From: Bacteroidota bacterium
GTDB lineage: Bacteria > Bacteroidota > Bacteroidia > UKL13-3
Assembly: GCA_004293295.1 (NCBI GenBank)
Contig: RDYC01000217.1
Coordinates: 1 to 12,617, forward strand
Direction of reading: 5' to 3'
Length of the DNA: 12,617 nt
Shown: in pieces, positions 5,393 through 12,617 of the stretch
How the letters are laid out: every line of letters starts with the position of its first letter
Position numbering within the stretch: position 1 is the first letter of the stretch
Notes under the pieces: model-generated
What the model was told of the DNA's origin: nothing
Seen by the model: the letters and a program-made list of their open reading frames with translations, nothing else
Databases searched by the model: none
Translations under genes and position numbers: made by a program

Positions 5393-7756
5393 CTACTCAT
5401 CACTATCTGTTGGTTCCGGCTCTAATTCAACCAATGTTGTTCCAAATTCCTTTTTGTTATTGATAGATTTTTCCAATGTTAGTAGCATGGATGGAAGCAA
5501 TAACAGGTTCATAAGCATGCCAAAAAGCAGGGATAACGAAGTGAGTATGCCAAGTGCAATGGTTCCTCCAAAATCGCTGGCGGCAAATATGATAAAACCA
5601 GCAAAAAGTGCCACTGCGGTATAAATGATGCTCGGTCCAGCCTCTCTTAGGCTTTCAGGTATTGCCTCTTTCATATCCCAATTGTGCTTTTTTAATGAGT
5701 TGCGATACTTAGCCAAATAATGAATGGTAAAGTCAACCACAATGCCATAAGCAACAGAGAAAATTATAATGGTTGAGGGTTTTAGCCTAATTTCAAAGAA
5801 ACCCATTATGCCTAAGGTAATTAACAAAGGAACAATATTAGGAACCAACGATATTAGCACCATTCTCCAACTAAAAAACAAAAAGGCCATCATTATGGAA
5901 ATGATGATTAAAGCCGCAGCCATACTTTGGAGCAGGTTTTCTACCAAGTAGTCATTTCCCTTGAGAAAAATTAAACTAGTACCGGTTAGTTTAACAGTAT
6001 ACTTGTCACTCGGAAAAATTTCATCAACAACAGTTTGTACCCGTTTATTTACTTCTTTCATTTCTATAGAGCCGACATCAGCCATTTGTATGCTTATCCG
6101 GGCAGTTTGATAGTTGCTATCTACCATACTTTTTAATAAGCCGGCACTAACTGCGCTTTTTTTAGGCAGGTAACCAAGTAGCTCTTGAATGTCAAGCGCA
6201 CCAGGAATAATGTAGAACCTTGGGTCGCCATTGTGGTAACCTTGGTTGGCAAACTTGAGGAAATCAACCATAGAAACAGGTTTGCTAAATTCCGGGAATT
6301 TGGCAAGTTCTTTCTGTAGTCGGTTCATTTTTTGCAAGGTGCTAATGTCTTTAATGCCGTTTGGCCTTTTGGTATCTATGCTAATTTCAAAGGGCAACAC
6401 CCCTTTAAGTTCTTTCTCAAAAAATTTGAGGTCTGTAAAAACTTTATCTTTTTGCGGCAAATCATCAACCACATATCCCAGCGTTTTTACCTTGGTGCTC
6501 CCCCAAATAGCTAATAAACAAAGAATTAATGTGATAAAATAAATCATTCTTCTATGCTTATAAACCAAGTTGTTACACCAGTCCATTACTTTGTTTAACC
6601 TAATGCCATCCAAGTGCTTGGTATGGCTTTGTTTAGGAGGTGGCAGGTAGCTGTATACAATGGGGATAAATACCAGCGACACCAAGTAGATGAACATAAT
6701 ATTTAACCCTGAAATAACAGAAAACTGGTCGAGCACCGCGCTTCCTGAAAAGCTAAACACGCAAAAGCCTACAGCAGTGGTTACATTAGTAAGAAAAAGA
6801 GGCAGCCCATTTTTAGAGATCAACCGCAATATTGCCAGCATTTTATTGCCATGCGCTCGGTACTCCTGGTGGTAAACATTAAGTAAGTAAATACAATTTT
6901 GTATGCCAATAATTACCATTAATGGCGGAATTAATCCTGTTAATATGGTGATTTTATAGCCAAACAGGTGTATGCTGCCAAGGGTGCAAAAAACGCCAAT
7001 GATAACAACGATTAAAGAAAAAATAACTGCTGAGTAAAAGCGGAAAAACAAAAAAATGAACAAGGCCGTTACGGCAATACTTAAGTAGGTAAATATTTTA
7101 ATTTCAGCAGCAACTTTACTGGCATATATGGTTCTTACATAAGGTAAACCCGAATAATGAACTTGTATACCATGTTTTTGGCCAAACAAGTTACACACCC
7201 TTTCTATTTCATTAACCAAAGGAATCCGCTCTTTGCTATCAAGCTTCTTTTTATTTAATGTAATCGCTATTAGGGCAACATTTTTATTGTCGTTGTAAAG
7301 CAGCCCGTTATACAATGGTAGGGAGAAAATGACCTGCTTAATGGAATCCATTTCAGCTTGACTTTTAATAGGGCCGGTTACAATAGGCTTTAGTTCAAGC
7401 TGTTGTTTTTCATCATTCCGATATGGCATGTAAATATTGGCTACAGATACTACCTTTTCAACACCAGTAATTTGTTCTACTTCCTTGTTTAGTGTAACCA
7501 GTTCATTAAAAAAGTCTTTTTCGAATAATTTGTTAGATTGCACGCCAACAGCAAGAATGTTTCCATCTTCGCCATAAGCCTCCTTAAATTTGGTGTATTC
7601 AATAAAATCCGGGTCTGTTTCAGGAATAATTTTGGCAAAGTCGTAGGTCATTTGCACTTTGGTTGCGAAAAAAATAAAAACAATACTCACTATCGCTAAT
7701 ACAACCAATAACCCAAAGCGGTTGCGAATTACATAAGTTCCAAACTTTTGCCACAT
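5393..7756 (-). CDS. RND superfamily transporter (MMPL / HAE-3 type)
   Basis: This 787-aa inner-membrane protein has the duplicated RND layout: one N-terminal membrane helix (about 14-33), a periplasmic domain (about 34-220), five helices (about 222-370), then helix 7 (about 403-420), a second periplasmic domain (about 421-605) and five more helices (about 608-760). The length and the absence of the long docking loops of AcrB-type pumps fit the MMPL/HAE-3 group, which move lipids or other hydrophobic molecules using the proton gradient. In the second half, VAYGIVVDFTIHYLAKYR holds Asp675, the expected proton-relay position. The matching place in the first half, VIIGIQNCIYLLNVYHQEY, has Asn287 instead. 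The C-terminal tail is acidic (LEPEPTDSDE). No periplasmic adaptor or outer-membrane channel gene is adjacent. The substrate is unknown. ATG 7756 is the natural start, and porZ diverges from it. Confidence 0.88.
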   Translation of the reverse strand: MWQKFGTYVIRNRFGLLVVLAIVSIVFIFFATKVQMTYDFAKIIPETDPDFIEYTKFKEAYGEDGNILAVGVQSNKLFEKDFFNELVTLNKEVEQITGVEKVVSVANIYMPYRNDEKQQLELKPIVTGPIKSQAEMDSIKQVIFSLPLYNGLLYNDNKNVALIAITLNKKKLDSKERIPLVNEIERVCNLFGQKHGIQVHYSGLPYVRTIYASKVAAEIKIFTYLSIAVTALFIFLFFRFYSAVIFSLIVVIIGVFCTLGSIHLFGYKITILTGLIPPLMVIIGIQNCIYLLNVYHQEYRAHGNKMLAILRLISKNGLPLFLTNVTTAVGFCVFSFSGSAVLDQFSVISGLNIMFIYLVSLVFIPIVYSYLPPPKQSHTKHLDGIRLNKVMDWCNNLVYKHRRMIYFITLILCLLAIWGSTKVKTLGYVVDDLPQKDKVFTDLKFFEKELKGVLPFEISIDTKRPNGIKDISTLQKMNRLQKELAKFPEFSKPVSMVDFLKFANQGYHNGDPRFYIIPGALDIQELLGYLPKKSAVSAGLLKSMVDSNYQTARISIQMADVGSIEMKEVNKRVQTVVDEIFPSDKYTVKLTGTSLIFLKGNDYLVENLLQSMAAALIIISIMMAFLFFSWRMVLISLVPNIVPLLITLGIMGFFEIRLKPSTIIIFSVAYGIVVDFTIHYLAKYRNSLKKHNWDMKEAIPESLREAGPSIIYTAVALFAGFIIFAASDFGGTIALGILTSLSLLFGMLMNLLLLPSMLLTLEKSINNKKEFGTTLVELEPEPTDSDE

Positions 7757-7809
7757 AACATTTAAAGTTGTGCGAATCTAGTGAAATAATTAAGGAAGAT
7801 GACAATTTA

Positions 7810-7855
7810 TTGCCAACCGCTATGTAACATTTATCTGCGGAAAACGTTAGGTTTG
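7810..7855 (+). promoter_or_regulatory. Candidate porZ promoter elements
   Basis: Two overlapping options lie before porZ. TTG (7810-7812) is followed after 19 nt by TATCTGCG (7832-7839), good spacing but an imperfect -7 box. TAGGTTTG (7848-7855) is an exact TAnnTTTG match but has no TTTG at the right distance, and it would leave a leader of only about 14 nt. The intergenic gap (7757-7875) also has to hold the transporter promoter on the other strand, where nothing convincing was found. Confidence 0.35.
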
Positions 7856-7875
7856 TGTTGATTATTGGAGAATAT

Positions 7876-10182
7876 ATGCGTTACCTGATTTGTTTTGGTA
7901 TTACTTTCTTTAGTTTAAGTTGTTTAGCCCAGTTTAAAGTGCCAACTATAAACTCTTGGCGTGTTCATATGTCGTACCTGTCGAACCAATCGGTTGTAAG
8001 GGTTGGCAGTGTTTATTATGTCGGCTCAAGTAGCGGAATGTTTAAATACGACAAAGAGGAGGGTTCTTTGGATGTGTTTAGCAGGGTGAATGGATTAAGT
8101 GACGTGGAAGTGAGGAAGCTGGCTTATGATGAAACATCTGCAACATTGGTTATCGTTTACCAAAATGCCAATATTGACTTGATGCAAGAGGGACGGATTA
8201 CTAATATTTCTAATATACTCACACAGAGTATTATAGGTGAAAAAGTAATCAATGATATTTTGGTTCAGGATGGTATTGCTTACTTGGCTTGTTCGTTTGG
8301 AGTGGTTAAGATTGATTTGAACAAGAAGCAAATAGTGGACTCCTACCAAAATATCGGGCCCAATGGAACAAATCTTAATGTACAGGATGCGGCTTTATTT
8401 AATGACTTTTTATACCTATCTACACCAATTGGGCTGTTTAGGGCAAGCACACGAAGCGGTAACTTAAGCGATTATAATTTTTGGAGTCGGTTTGACACGT
8501 TAACAGCATGCAATCAATTGGTTGTATATGATAGTCGGTTATTTATAGGCAGCCATGCCAATTTATATGCTTATGATGGGATTACCAATAGCAGCGTACC
8601 AGGAGTTACCGATGGGAATGTTATTACCAATTTGCGTGTTAGCCAAAGTCATTTGTTGGTGATACTTCCTCCTAAATTGGTAGATTTTGCAGGAGGTGCT
8701 GTGGTGAAGTCGGAGATACATCCCGGTTATACTGATGCGGTTTTAGATGAACAATTCAACTTTAATATCCTGCTGAATGGGGTTGGGTTGGTACTTTTAG
8801 AACCATCTGGCACAAGGTATATTGCACCTAAGGGGCCTTATGGAAATACTGCCATTAAATTTTCCTATTCAGCAGATAGAAAACAGTTGTTTGTAGCAGG
8901 TGGGTTTGTTGATGGCATTGATGGCGAGAGGGGTTGGTCTAACACTGGAAATAACAATAAGTATTATGTGTTTGATGGGGACGAGTGGTCAACACCTAAG
9001 TTTATAAATAATGCTTTTGTAGATCGTTGCAGAGATTTGATTGATGTGGTGTGTGATGAAAAATCAAACAAAACCTACCTGTGTAGTTATGGCACCGGGG
9101 TATTGGAGGTAAGCAATTTAACACCGACCAATTTATTTGATACGGCTAATACAAATGGGAAGTTAGGTTTTTTTGTGAATGAGGTTCCTAGTTTTCGGCC
9201 TGTTTTTGCTTCTGGTAATGCGTTGGATGCACAGTCAAACTTATGGGTAACATGTTTTGGGGCGGCAAAACCGTTATCGTTAAAAACGGCCAGTGGCCAG
9301 TGGTATTCATTTTCTTTTAACGGAGGAAATGCCAATCTGGGTAGGGTGGTTTGCGACAATAACTTGCCTCGCAACAACAAATGGATTACCAATGTAAAAG
9401 GGGGAGGACTTTATGTGTACAATGAAGGGGATAATGTTGGTAGCGAAAATGATGATAGGTTTGCCATACTTACCACTGAAAAAGGCAAAGGAGCTTTACC
9501 AAGCAGAAATGTAATTTGTATGGCACTTGATAAAAACGGGGAGATGTGGATAGGCACAGATAAAGGGCTTTGTATCATTAGTGACCCCACAGCGGTGTTC
9601 AAAAACAGAAATTATGATGCCAGGCAGTTAATTTTTAACACAGGCAGTTTCAATAGCATTTTTCTTGGCACTGATGCCATTTTATGTATAAAAGTGGATG
9701 GTGCTAACCGCAAGTGGATTGGCACACGGAATGGGGTTTGGTTGGTATCAGAAGATGGGTATACTGTAATTAGGAACTTTACTACAGATAATAGTCCATT
9801 GTTATCGAATGTGGTGTACGATATTGGCATATTTGAAGAAACGGGTGAAGTGTTTTTTGCCACAGAGAAGGGAATAATTAGTTACGCAGGAAATGCAACA
9901 GATGCAGGAGATAAACACAAACAAGTTTTTGTATACCCAAATCCGGTGAAACCGGAATTTAATGGCGAAATTGCCATTAGGGGATTGGCCAGTGAAAGCA
10001 ATGTAAAAATTACAGACATGGCCGGAAATTTGGTATACGAAACCAAAGCTAATGGTGGCATGGCAACATGGAATGGTAAGAATTTTAATGGGAAAAGGGC
10101 TGCAACCGGTGTTTACCTAATTTATAGCAGTAATGATGATGCAACAGAAACATATGTAACCAAGTTGCTGTTTGTAAACTAG
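7876..10182 (+). CDS. porZ: PorZ-like type IX secretion system protein (beta-propeller, T9SS sorting domain)
   Basis: This 768-aa exported protein starts at ATG 7876, preceded by GGAG, and opens the signal peptide MRYLICFGITFFSLSCLAQ. An in-frame GTG at 7855 would add seven residues before it and is not favoured. The N-terminal region matches the PorZ propeller pattern: SWRVHMSYLSN, VYYVGSSSGMFKYD, VNGLSDVEVRKLAYD, VYQNANIDLM, and AYLACSFGVVKIDL. A second propeller follows, with regulator-type blades such as ALDKNGEMWIGTDKGLCII and VDGANRKWIGTRNGVWLV. The last 85 or so residues form a type A T9SS C-terminal domain (VFVYPNPV, VKITDMAGNLVYE, GVYLIYSS, YVTKLLFVN). PorZ works at the cell surface with PorU, PorV and PorQ in the attachment complex that removes sorting domains and links cargo to A-type LPS; in Porphyromonas it binds that LPS. 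A secreted propeller cargo protein is the alternative, but the N-terminal match makes PorZ more likely. Confidence 0.87.
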   Translation: MRYLICFGITFFSLSCLAQFKVPTINSWRVHMSYLSNQSVVRVGSVYYVGSSSGMFKYDKEEGSLDVFSRVNGLSDVEVRKLAYDETSATLVIVYQNANIDLMQEGRITNISNILTQSIIGEKVINDILVQDGIAYLACSFGVVKIDLNKKQIVDSYQNIGPNGTNLNVQDAALFNDFLYLSTPIGLFRASTRSGNLSDYNFWSRFDTLTACNQLVVYDSRLFIGSHANLYAYDGITNSSVPGVTDGNVITNLRVSQSHLLVILPPKLVDFAGGAVVKSEIHPGYTDAVLDEQFNFNILLNGVGLVLLEPSGTRYIAPKGPYGNTAIKFSYSADRKQLFVAGGFVDGIDGERGWSNTGNNNKYYVFDGDEWSTPKFINNAFVDRCRDLIDVVCDEKSNKTYLCSYGTGVLEVSNLTPTNLFDTANTNGKLGFFVNEVPSFRPVFASGNALDAQSNLWVTCFGAAKPLSLKTASGQWYSFSFNGGNANLGRVVCDNNLPRNNKWITNVKGGGLYVYNEGDNVGSENDDRFAILTTEKGKGALPSRNVICMALDKNGEMWIGTDKGLCIISDPTAVFKNRNYDARQLIFNTGSFNSIFLGTDAILCIKVDGANRKWIGTRNGVWLVSEDGYTVIRNFTTDNSPLLSNVVYDIGIFEETGEVFFATEKGIISYAGNATDAGDKHKQVFVYPNPVKPEFNGEIAIRGLASESNVKITDMAGNLVYETKANGGMATWNGKNFNGKRAATGVYLIYSSNDDATETYVTKLLFVN
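10179..10182. other. CTAG shared by the stop codons of porZ and rnz
   Basis: TAG of porZ (10180-10182) and TAG of rnz on the minus strand (10179-10181) lie within one palindromic CTAG. The two genes therefore converge with a 4-bp overlap, and there is no room for a terminator between them. Confidence 0.95.
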
Positions 10183-11099
10183 CCGTTCATTAAAAAGTGC
10201 TCACCTTCGTTGGCAATAAAACTGTTTTCAAAAACAGCGCGTGTTTCAGCTAACAACTCATCCAATACATCGTAACGAGATGAAAAATGCCCGATAATGA
10301 GCTTTTTAACATTGGCTTGTTGAGCAACCATACCTGCCTGCCTGGCCGTTGAGTGTTTGGTTTCTTCGGCCCTAGCTAACTTATCATGCATAAAGGTTGC
10401 TTCATGATACAATAAATCAACTCCGCTAACTGCTTCAATCACATTCTTGTGGTACATTGTATCGCTACAATACGCATAGCTTATAGGAGTGCCTGACGAA
10501 AAGGTAAGTTCTTTGTTTTTAACATGAACACTTCCATCAGCACTAATAAAGTCTTTACCCCGTTTAATATCTGTATAAAGGGTAAATGGAATATTGTGCT
10601 TTTCGCACGCCTCTGTGTTAAGTTTATGTAGTTTTGATTGTTCTTGAAACAAAAAGCCCGTGGTAGGAATGCGGTGATAGAGTGGAAAGGAACTTACCTT
10701 TAATGTGCTGTCTTCAAATATCACTTCTGTTACATCGGGGTTGGTAATGTGTTTAATAATTTCAAAACGCAGTTCACTTTCTGTATTTTTAGTAAATAAA
10801 TCCAGTATTTCAAACAATGTTTCAGGGCCATAAATATGAAGAGGTTCTGTTCGTTGCATTAAACTCATGCTAAATAGTAGTCCTGGTAAACCCAGCATGT
10901 GGTCTGCATGAATATGGCTGATAAAAATGTGTTTTATTTTCGACTTCTTAATTTTGTAGCGCTGCATTTGAATCTGCGTACCTTCACCACAATCAATTAA
11001 CATGTGGTGATCCAACATCTTCAAATATTGTGCACTGGGAAACCGATGTAACGTTGGCGTAGCAGAGCTGTTGCCTAAAATAACCAATTCAAATATCAT
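10179..11099 (-). CDS. rnz: Ribonuclease Z (tRNA 3'-processing endonuclease)
   Basis: This 306-aa cytosolic metallo-beta-lactamase-fold enzyme cuts the 3' trailer from precursor tRNAs. All zinc ligands are visible: SHIHADHMLGLPG (His62, His64, Asp66, His67), His142 in PLYHRIPTTGF, Asp213 in YCSDTMYH, and His271 in IIGHFSSRY. HSTARQAG (from His249) is also typical. Length and residue numbers agree with the short bacterial form. The ATG overlaps the stop of the STAS gene as ATGA, so the two are probably translated together. Its own stop overlaps the stop of porZ on the opposite strand. Confidence 0.96.
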   Translation of the reverse strand: MIFELVILGNSSATPTLHRFPSAQYLKMLDHHMLIDCGEGTQIQMQRYKIKKSKIKHIFISHIHADHMLGLPGLLFSMSLMQRTEPLHIYGPETLFEILDLFTKNTESELRFEIIKHITNPDVTEVIFEDSTLKVSSFPLYHRIPTTGFLFQEQSKLHKLNTEACEKHNIPFTLYTDIKRGKDFISADGSVHVKNKELTFSSGTPISYAYCSDTMYHKNVIEAVSGVDLLYHEATFMHDKLARAEETKHSTARQAGMVAQQANVKKLIIGHFSSRYDVLDELLAETRAVFENSFIANEGEHFLMNG

Positions 11100-11476
11100 G
11101 CTTGAGAACGCTCTTCATTCATATTCAGAAATTGTTTCTCCAGTTGGTCCATAAAAACAAAATCAACTGCTTCAACATCTGTGGGAATAAAGGTTATATC
11201 AGCTTTAGAAAATAGCCGGGTAAATGAATCTTCTGCTTCGGTTATAATCAGCATGCCGCTATGTTCTTGTAGTTCAATACCAAGGTTAATCAGCTCTCTT
11301 GTGGCTTCTGCATTACAATCTTTTACTCCACTAATATTAACAATTACATATTTACTGCTGCTGGCTACTTCATGTCTCACTTTTTCAATCAGCTTTAGCG
11401 CAGTGTTTTTGTCCAACGCGGTTAAGTCTGTTTTTATTAATGAGTACTCGTCACTTTTTTCAATTGAATAATTCAT
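11096..11476 (-). CDS. STAS-domain protein, anti-sigma-factor-antagonist-like
   Basis: This small cytosolic protein of 126 aa has a STAS fold pattern: a beta strand with an acidic start (YSLIKTDLTALD), a helix (TALKLIEKVRHEV), the core strand YVIVNISGVKDCNAEATREL, then GMLIITEAEDSFTRLF, and a C-terminal helix. In SpoIIAA-type antagonists the loop after the core strand reads DSSG, with a phosphorylated Ser. Here it reads DCNA (53-56), so the phosphosite is missing and classical partner switching is unlikely. No anti-sigma kinase or phosphatase gene is nearby. It overlaps rnz by 4 bp and is probably co-transcribed with it, although the functional link is unknown. Confidence 0.8.
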   Translation of the reverse strand: MNYSIEKSDEYSLIKTDLTALDKNTALKLIEKVRHEVASSSKYVIVNISGVKDCNAEATRELINLGIELQEHSGMLIITEAEDSFTRLFSKADITFIPTDVEAVDFVFMDQLEKQFLNMNEERSQA

Positions 11477-11495
11477 AACGTTAAGTTATTTGGCA

Positions 11496-11507
11496 GGTAA
11501 ATTTACC
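11496..11507. promoter_or_regulatory. 12-bp perfect palindrome before the STAS-rnz operon
   Basis: GGTAAATTTACC is a perfect palindrome 20 bp upstream of the STAS start codon. On the minus strand it contains TAAATTTA, one base from the TAnnTTTG -7 box and at a fitting distance from the start, so it may be a promoter core, an operator, or both. No -33 box is evident. Confidence 0.35.
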
Positions 11508-11544
11508 AAATTCAACTTGAATTTTTACATCTGAAAAAATAATG

Positions 11545-11561
11545 TTTGATTTTTAATCAAA
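11545..11561. repeat. Inverted repeat in the STAS / SDR divergent region
   Basis: TTTGATT (11545-11551) and AATCAAA (11555-11561) form a perfect 7-bp inverted repeat with a TTT spacer. It lies midway between the divergent STAS and SDR genes, 33 bp before the SDR start. It could be an operator, but the sequence is AT-rich and the role is unproven. Confidence 0.35.
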
Positions 11562-11594
11562 TTTTATCCAATTCTGCACCATATTTTACACCAA

Positions 11595-12359
11595 ATGAGT
11601 AGAAAAATAGCATTAATAACAGGCGCATCGGCTGGCATTGGCAAAGCAACCGCCACGCTTTTAGCAGCACAACAGTATAACCTGATTTTGGTTGCAAGGA
11701 GGCTAAACAGCCTAACCGAGTTGGCACAACAATTAGAAAAACAATATGGAATATTAACCTATAGCAGGCAGTTGGATGTGCGAAATAAGGTTGCGGTTAG
11801 TGATTTGGTAAATGAATTGCCCGAAGAGTGGCAAAAGATTAATGTGTTGGTAAACAATGCCGGATTAGCAAGCGGATTGAATACCATAGATGAAGGAGAT
11901 ACCAATGATTGGGATGTGATGATAGACACCAATATTAAAGGGCTTTTGTACGTTACCCGTGCGGTGGTTCCATTGATGAAAAAACATCAGATTGGCCACA
12001 TCATTAACATTGGTTCTATTGCAGGGAAGGAAATTTATAACAACGGTAATGTGTATTGCGCTACCAAACACGCTGTTGATGCGTTGAATAAGTCCATGCG
12101 GTTAGAACTTTCCCGTTTTCCCATTAAGGTTACGGCCATTCACCCGGGCGCAGTAGAAACCGAGTTCAGTATTGTACGTTTTCATGGCGATGCAGAACGT
12201 GCAGCAAAAGTGTATGAGGGGTTTGAAAACTTGGTGGCAGATGATATTGCTGAGGCCATTTGGTTTGCTGTTAGCCGCCCTGCGCATGTTAACATCAATG
12301 AATTAACAATTATGCCAACGGCACAACCCGCTGCTGGAATGATTCATAGAAAAGCGTAA
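11595..12359 (+). CDS. Short-chain dehydrogenase/reductase, YdfG-like (NADP-dependent)
   Basis: This 254-aa cytosolic enzyme is a classical SDR. It has the cofactor motif TGASAGIG (9-16), ARR after the second strand (compatible with NADP preference), LDVR, NNAG (87-90), and the catalytic set Ser141 (INIGSIAG), Tyr154 and Lys158 (VYCATKH). HPGAVETEF follows. The ending HVNINELTIMPTAQPAAG is characteristic of the YdfG / serine 3-dehydrogenase-like group, which oxidises L-allo-threonine, serine and other 3-hydroxy acids. The exact substrate cannot be told from sequence. The ATG has no Shine-Dalgarno, which is normal for this phylum. It stands alone, divergent from the STAS-rnz operon. Confidence 0.92.
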   Translation: MSRKIALITGASAGIGKATATLLAAQQYNLILVARRLNSLTELAQQLEKQYGILTYSRQLDVRNKVAVSDLVNELPEEWQKINVLVNNAGLASGLNTIDEGDTNDWDVMIDTNIKGLLYVTRAVVPLMKKHQIGHIINIGSIAGKEIYNNGNVYCATKHAVDALNKSMRLELSRFPIKVTAIHPGAVETEFSIVRFHGDAERAAKVYEGFENLVADDIAEAIWFAVSRPAHVNINELTIMPTAQPAAGMIHRKA

Positions 12360-12484
12360 TGGTGGTAGATTGTAATAATACGATGCAACCTGTGTTTTGG
12401 CGTTTTTAATGCAAACCAGTTTCTAGTAAGCAACTAATTTGGCATTTCACTGTCTAAAAGATGGTTCTAATAAATTTTTATTAT

Positions 12485-12617
12485 ATGAAATCAAGAATTA
12501 GTGCTTTTGTGGTGGTTTGCGTGCTTGCAACAAATGTTTTTTCCCAAAACACTAAACGCGAATTAAGTCTTTTACTTTACAGTAATGAATTGTTGTTAGA
12601 TGATGCACAAAAAAATA
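12485..12617 (+). CDS. Start of a secreted protein of unknown function (3' end outside window)
   Basis: ATG 12485 opens 44 codons that run to the window edge without a stop. The N-terminus MKSRISAFVVVCVLATNVFS is a clear Sec signal peptide with likely cleavage before QN, a common pattern in this phylum. The mature part begins NTKRELSLLLYSNELLL, too short to assign to a family. It lies 125 bp after the SDR gene, with an AT-rich leader and no Shine-Dalgarno; no terminator is seen in the gap. Confidence 0.7.
   Translation, partial: MKSRISAFVVVCVLATNVFSQNTKRELSLLLYSNELLLDDAQKN

Noticed and set aside
6246..6875. Plus-strand ORFs within the transporter gene
   Set aside because: They overlap a clear 787-codon gene in the opposite direction and look like composition artefacts.
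7855..7875. GTG start for porZ
   Set aside because: It overlaps the TAGGTTTG box and puts seven residues before a textbook signal peptide. ATG 7876 has a GGAG at good spacing.
9087..9863. Antisense ORFs inside porZ
   Set aside because: They are shadows of the propeller coding frame, with no start context and no recognisable domain.
11181..11471. 96-aa plus-strand ORF opposite the STAS gene
   Set aside because: It is a Ser/Leu-rich antisense translation of the STAS frame, with no independent support.

Overview
The window is bacterial DNA of Bacteroidota type. The evidence is a PorZ-like subunit of the type IX secretion system (T9SS), a T9SS-style C-terminal sorting domain, a LytS/LytTR pair with an extracellular propeller and Y_Y_Y sensor, start codons that mostly lack a Shine-Dalgarno sequence, and -7 boxes of the TAnnTTTG type. 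Genus and species cannot be read from it. The left part (about 1-5200) is more AT-rich than the porZ/rnz/SDR part, judged from sampled lines.

Layout. (i) 1-1020: the 3' end of a large gene, probably a polymorphic toxin of RHS type, ending in an autoprocessing Hint domain and a basic tail of only 21 residues. It is followed by a small DUF1493-like gene in the position of an immunity gene. (ii) 1021-1538: a 518-bp gap with a likely degraded gene end, hairpins, and four TAGTTT half-sites arranged as two inverted repeats. (iii) 1539-5178: a two-gene operon for a membrane sensor histidine kinase and its LytTR response regulator. (iv) 5179-5392: two near-identical 18-bp direct repeats with a 21-bp period, then a Bacteroidota -7 box, then a compact non-coding stretch ending in an intrinsic terminator. 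This reads as a LytTR-controlled small RNA gene of about 110 nt. (v) 5393-7756 (minus): a 787-aa RND/MMPL-family transporter. (vi) 7876-10182: porZ. (vii) 10179-11476 (minus): an operon of a degenerate STAS protein and ribonuclease Z, overlapping by ATGA. Ribonuclease Z and porZ converge with both stop codons inside one CTAG. (viii) 11595-12359: a YdfG-like short-chain dehydrogenase. (ix) 12485-end: the start of a secreted protein.

How the genes fit together. The sensor kinase should pass a periplasmic signal to the LytTR regulator. The tandem site just downstream is the natural candidate for that regulator's operator, which would make the kinase, regulator and small RNA one signalling module. 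PorZ belongs to the T9SS attachment complex at the outer membrane, where sorted proteins are linked to A-type LPS. The RND transporter, RNase Z, STAS and SDR genes look like ordinary chromosomal genes with no evident shared pathway. The toxin fragment at the left edge is the accessory part of the window.
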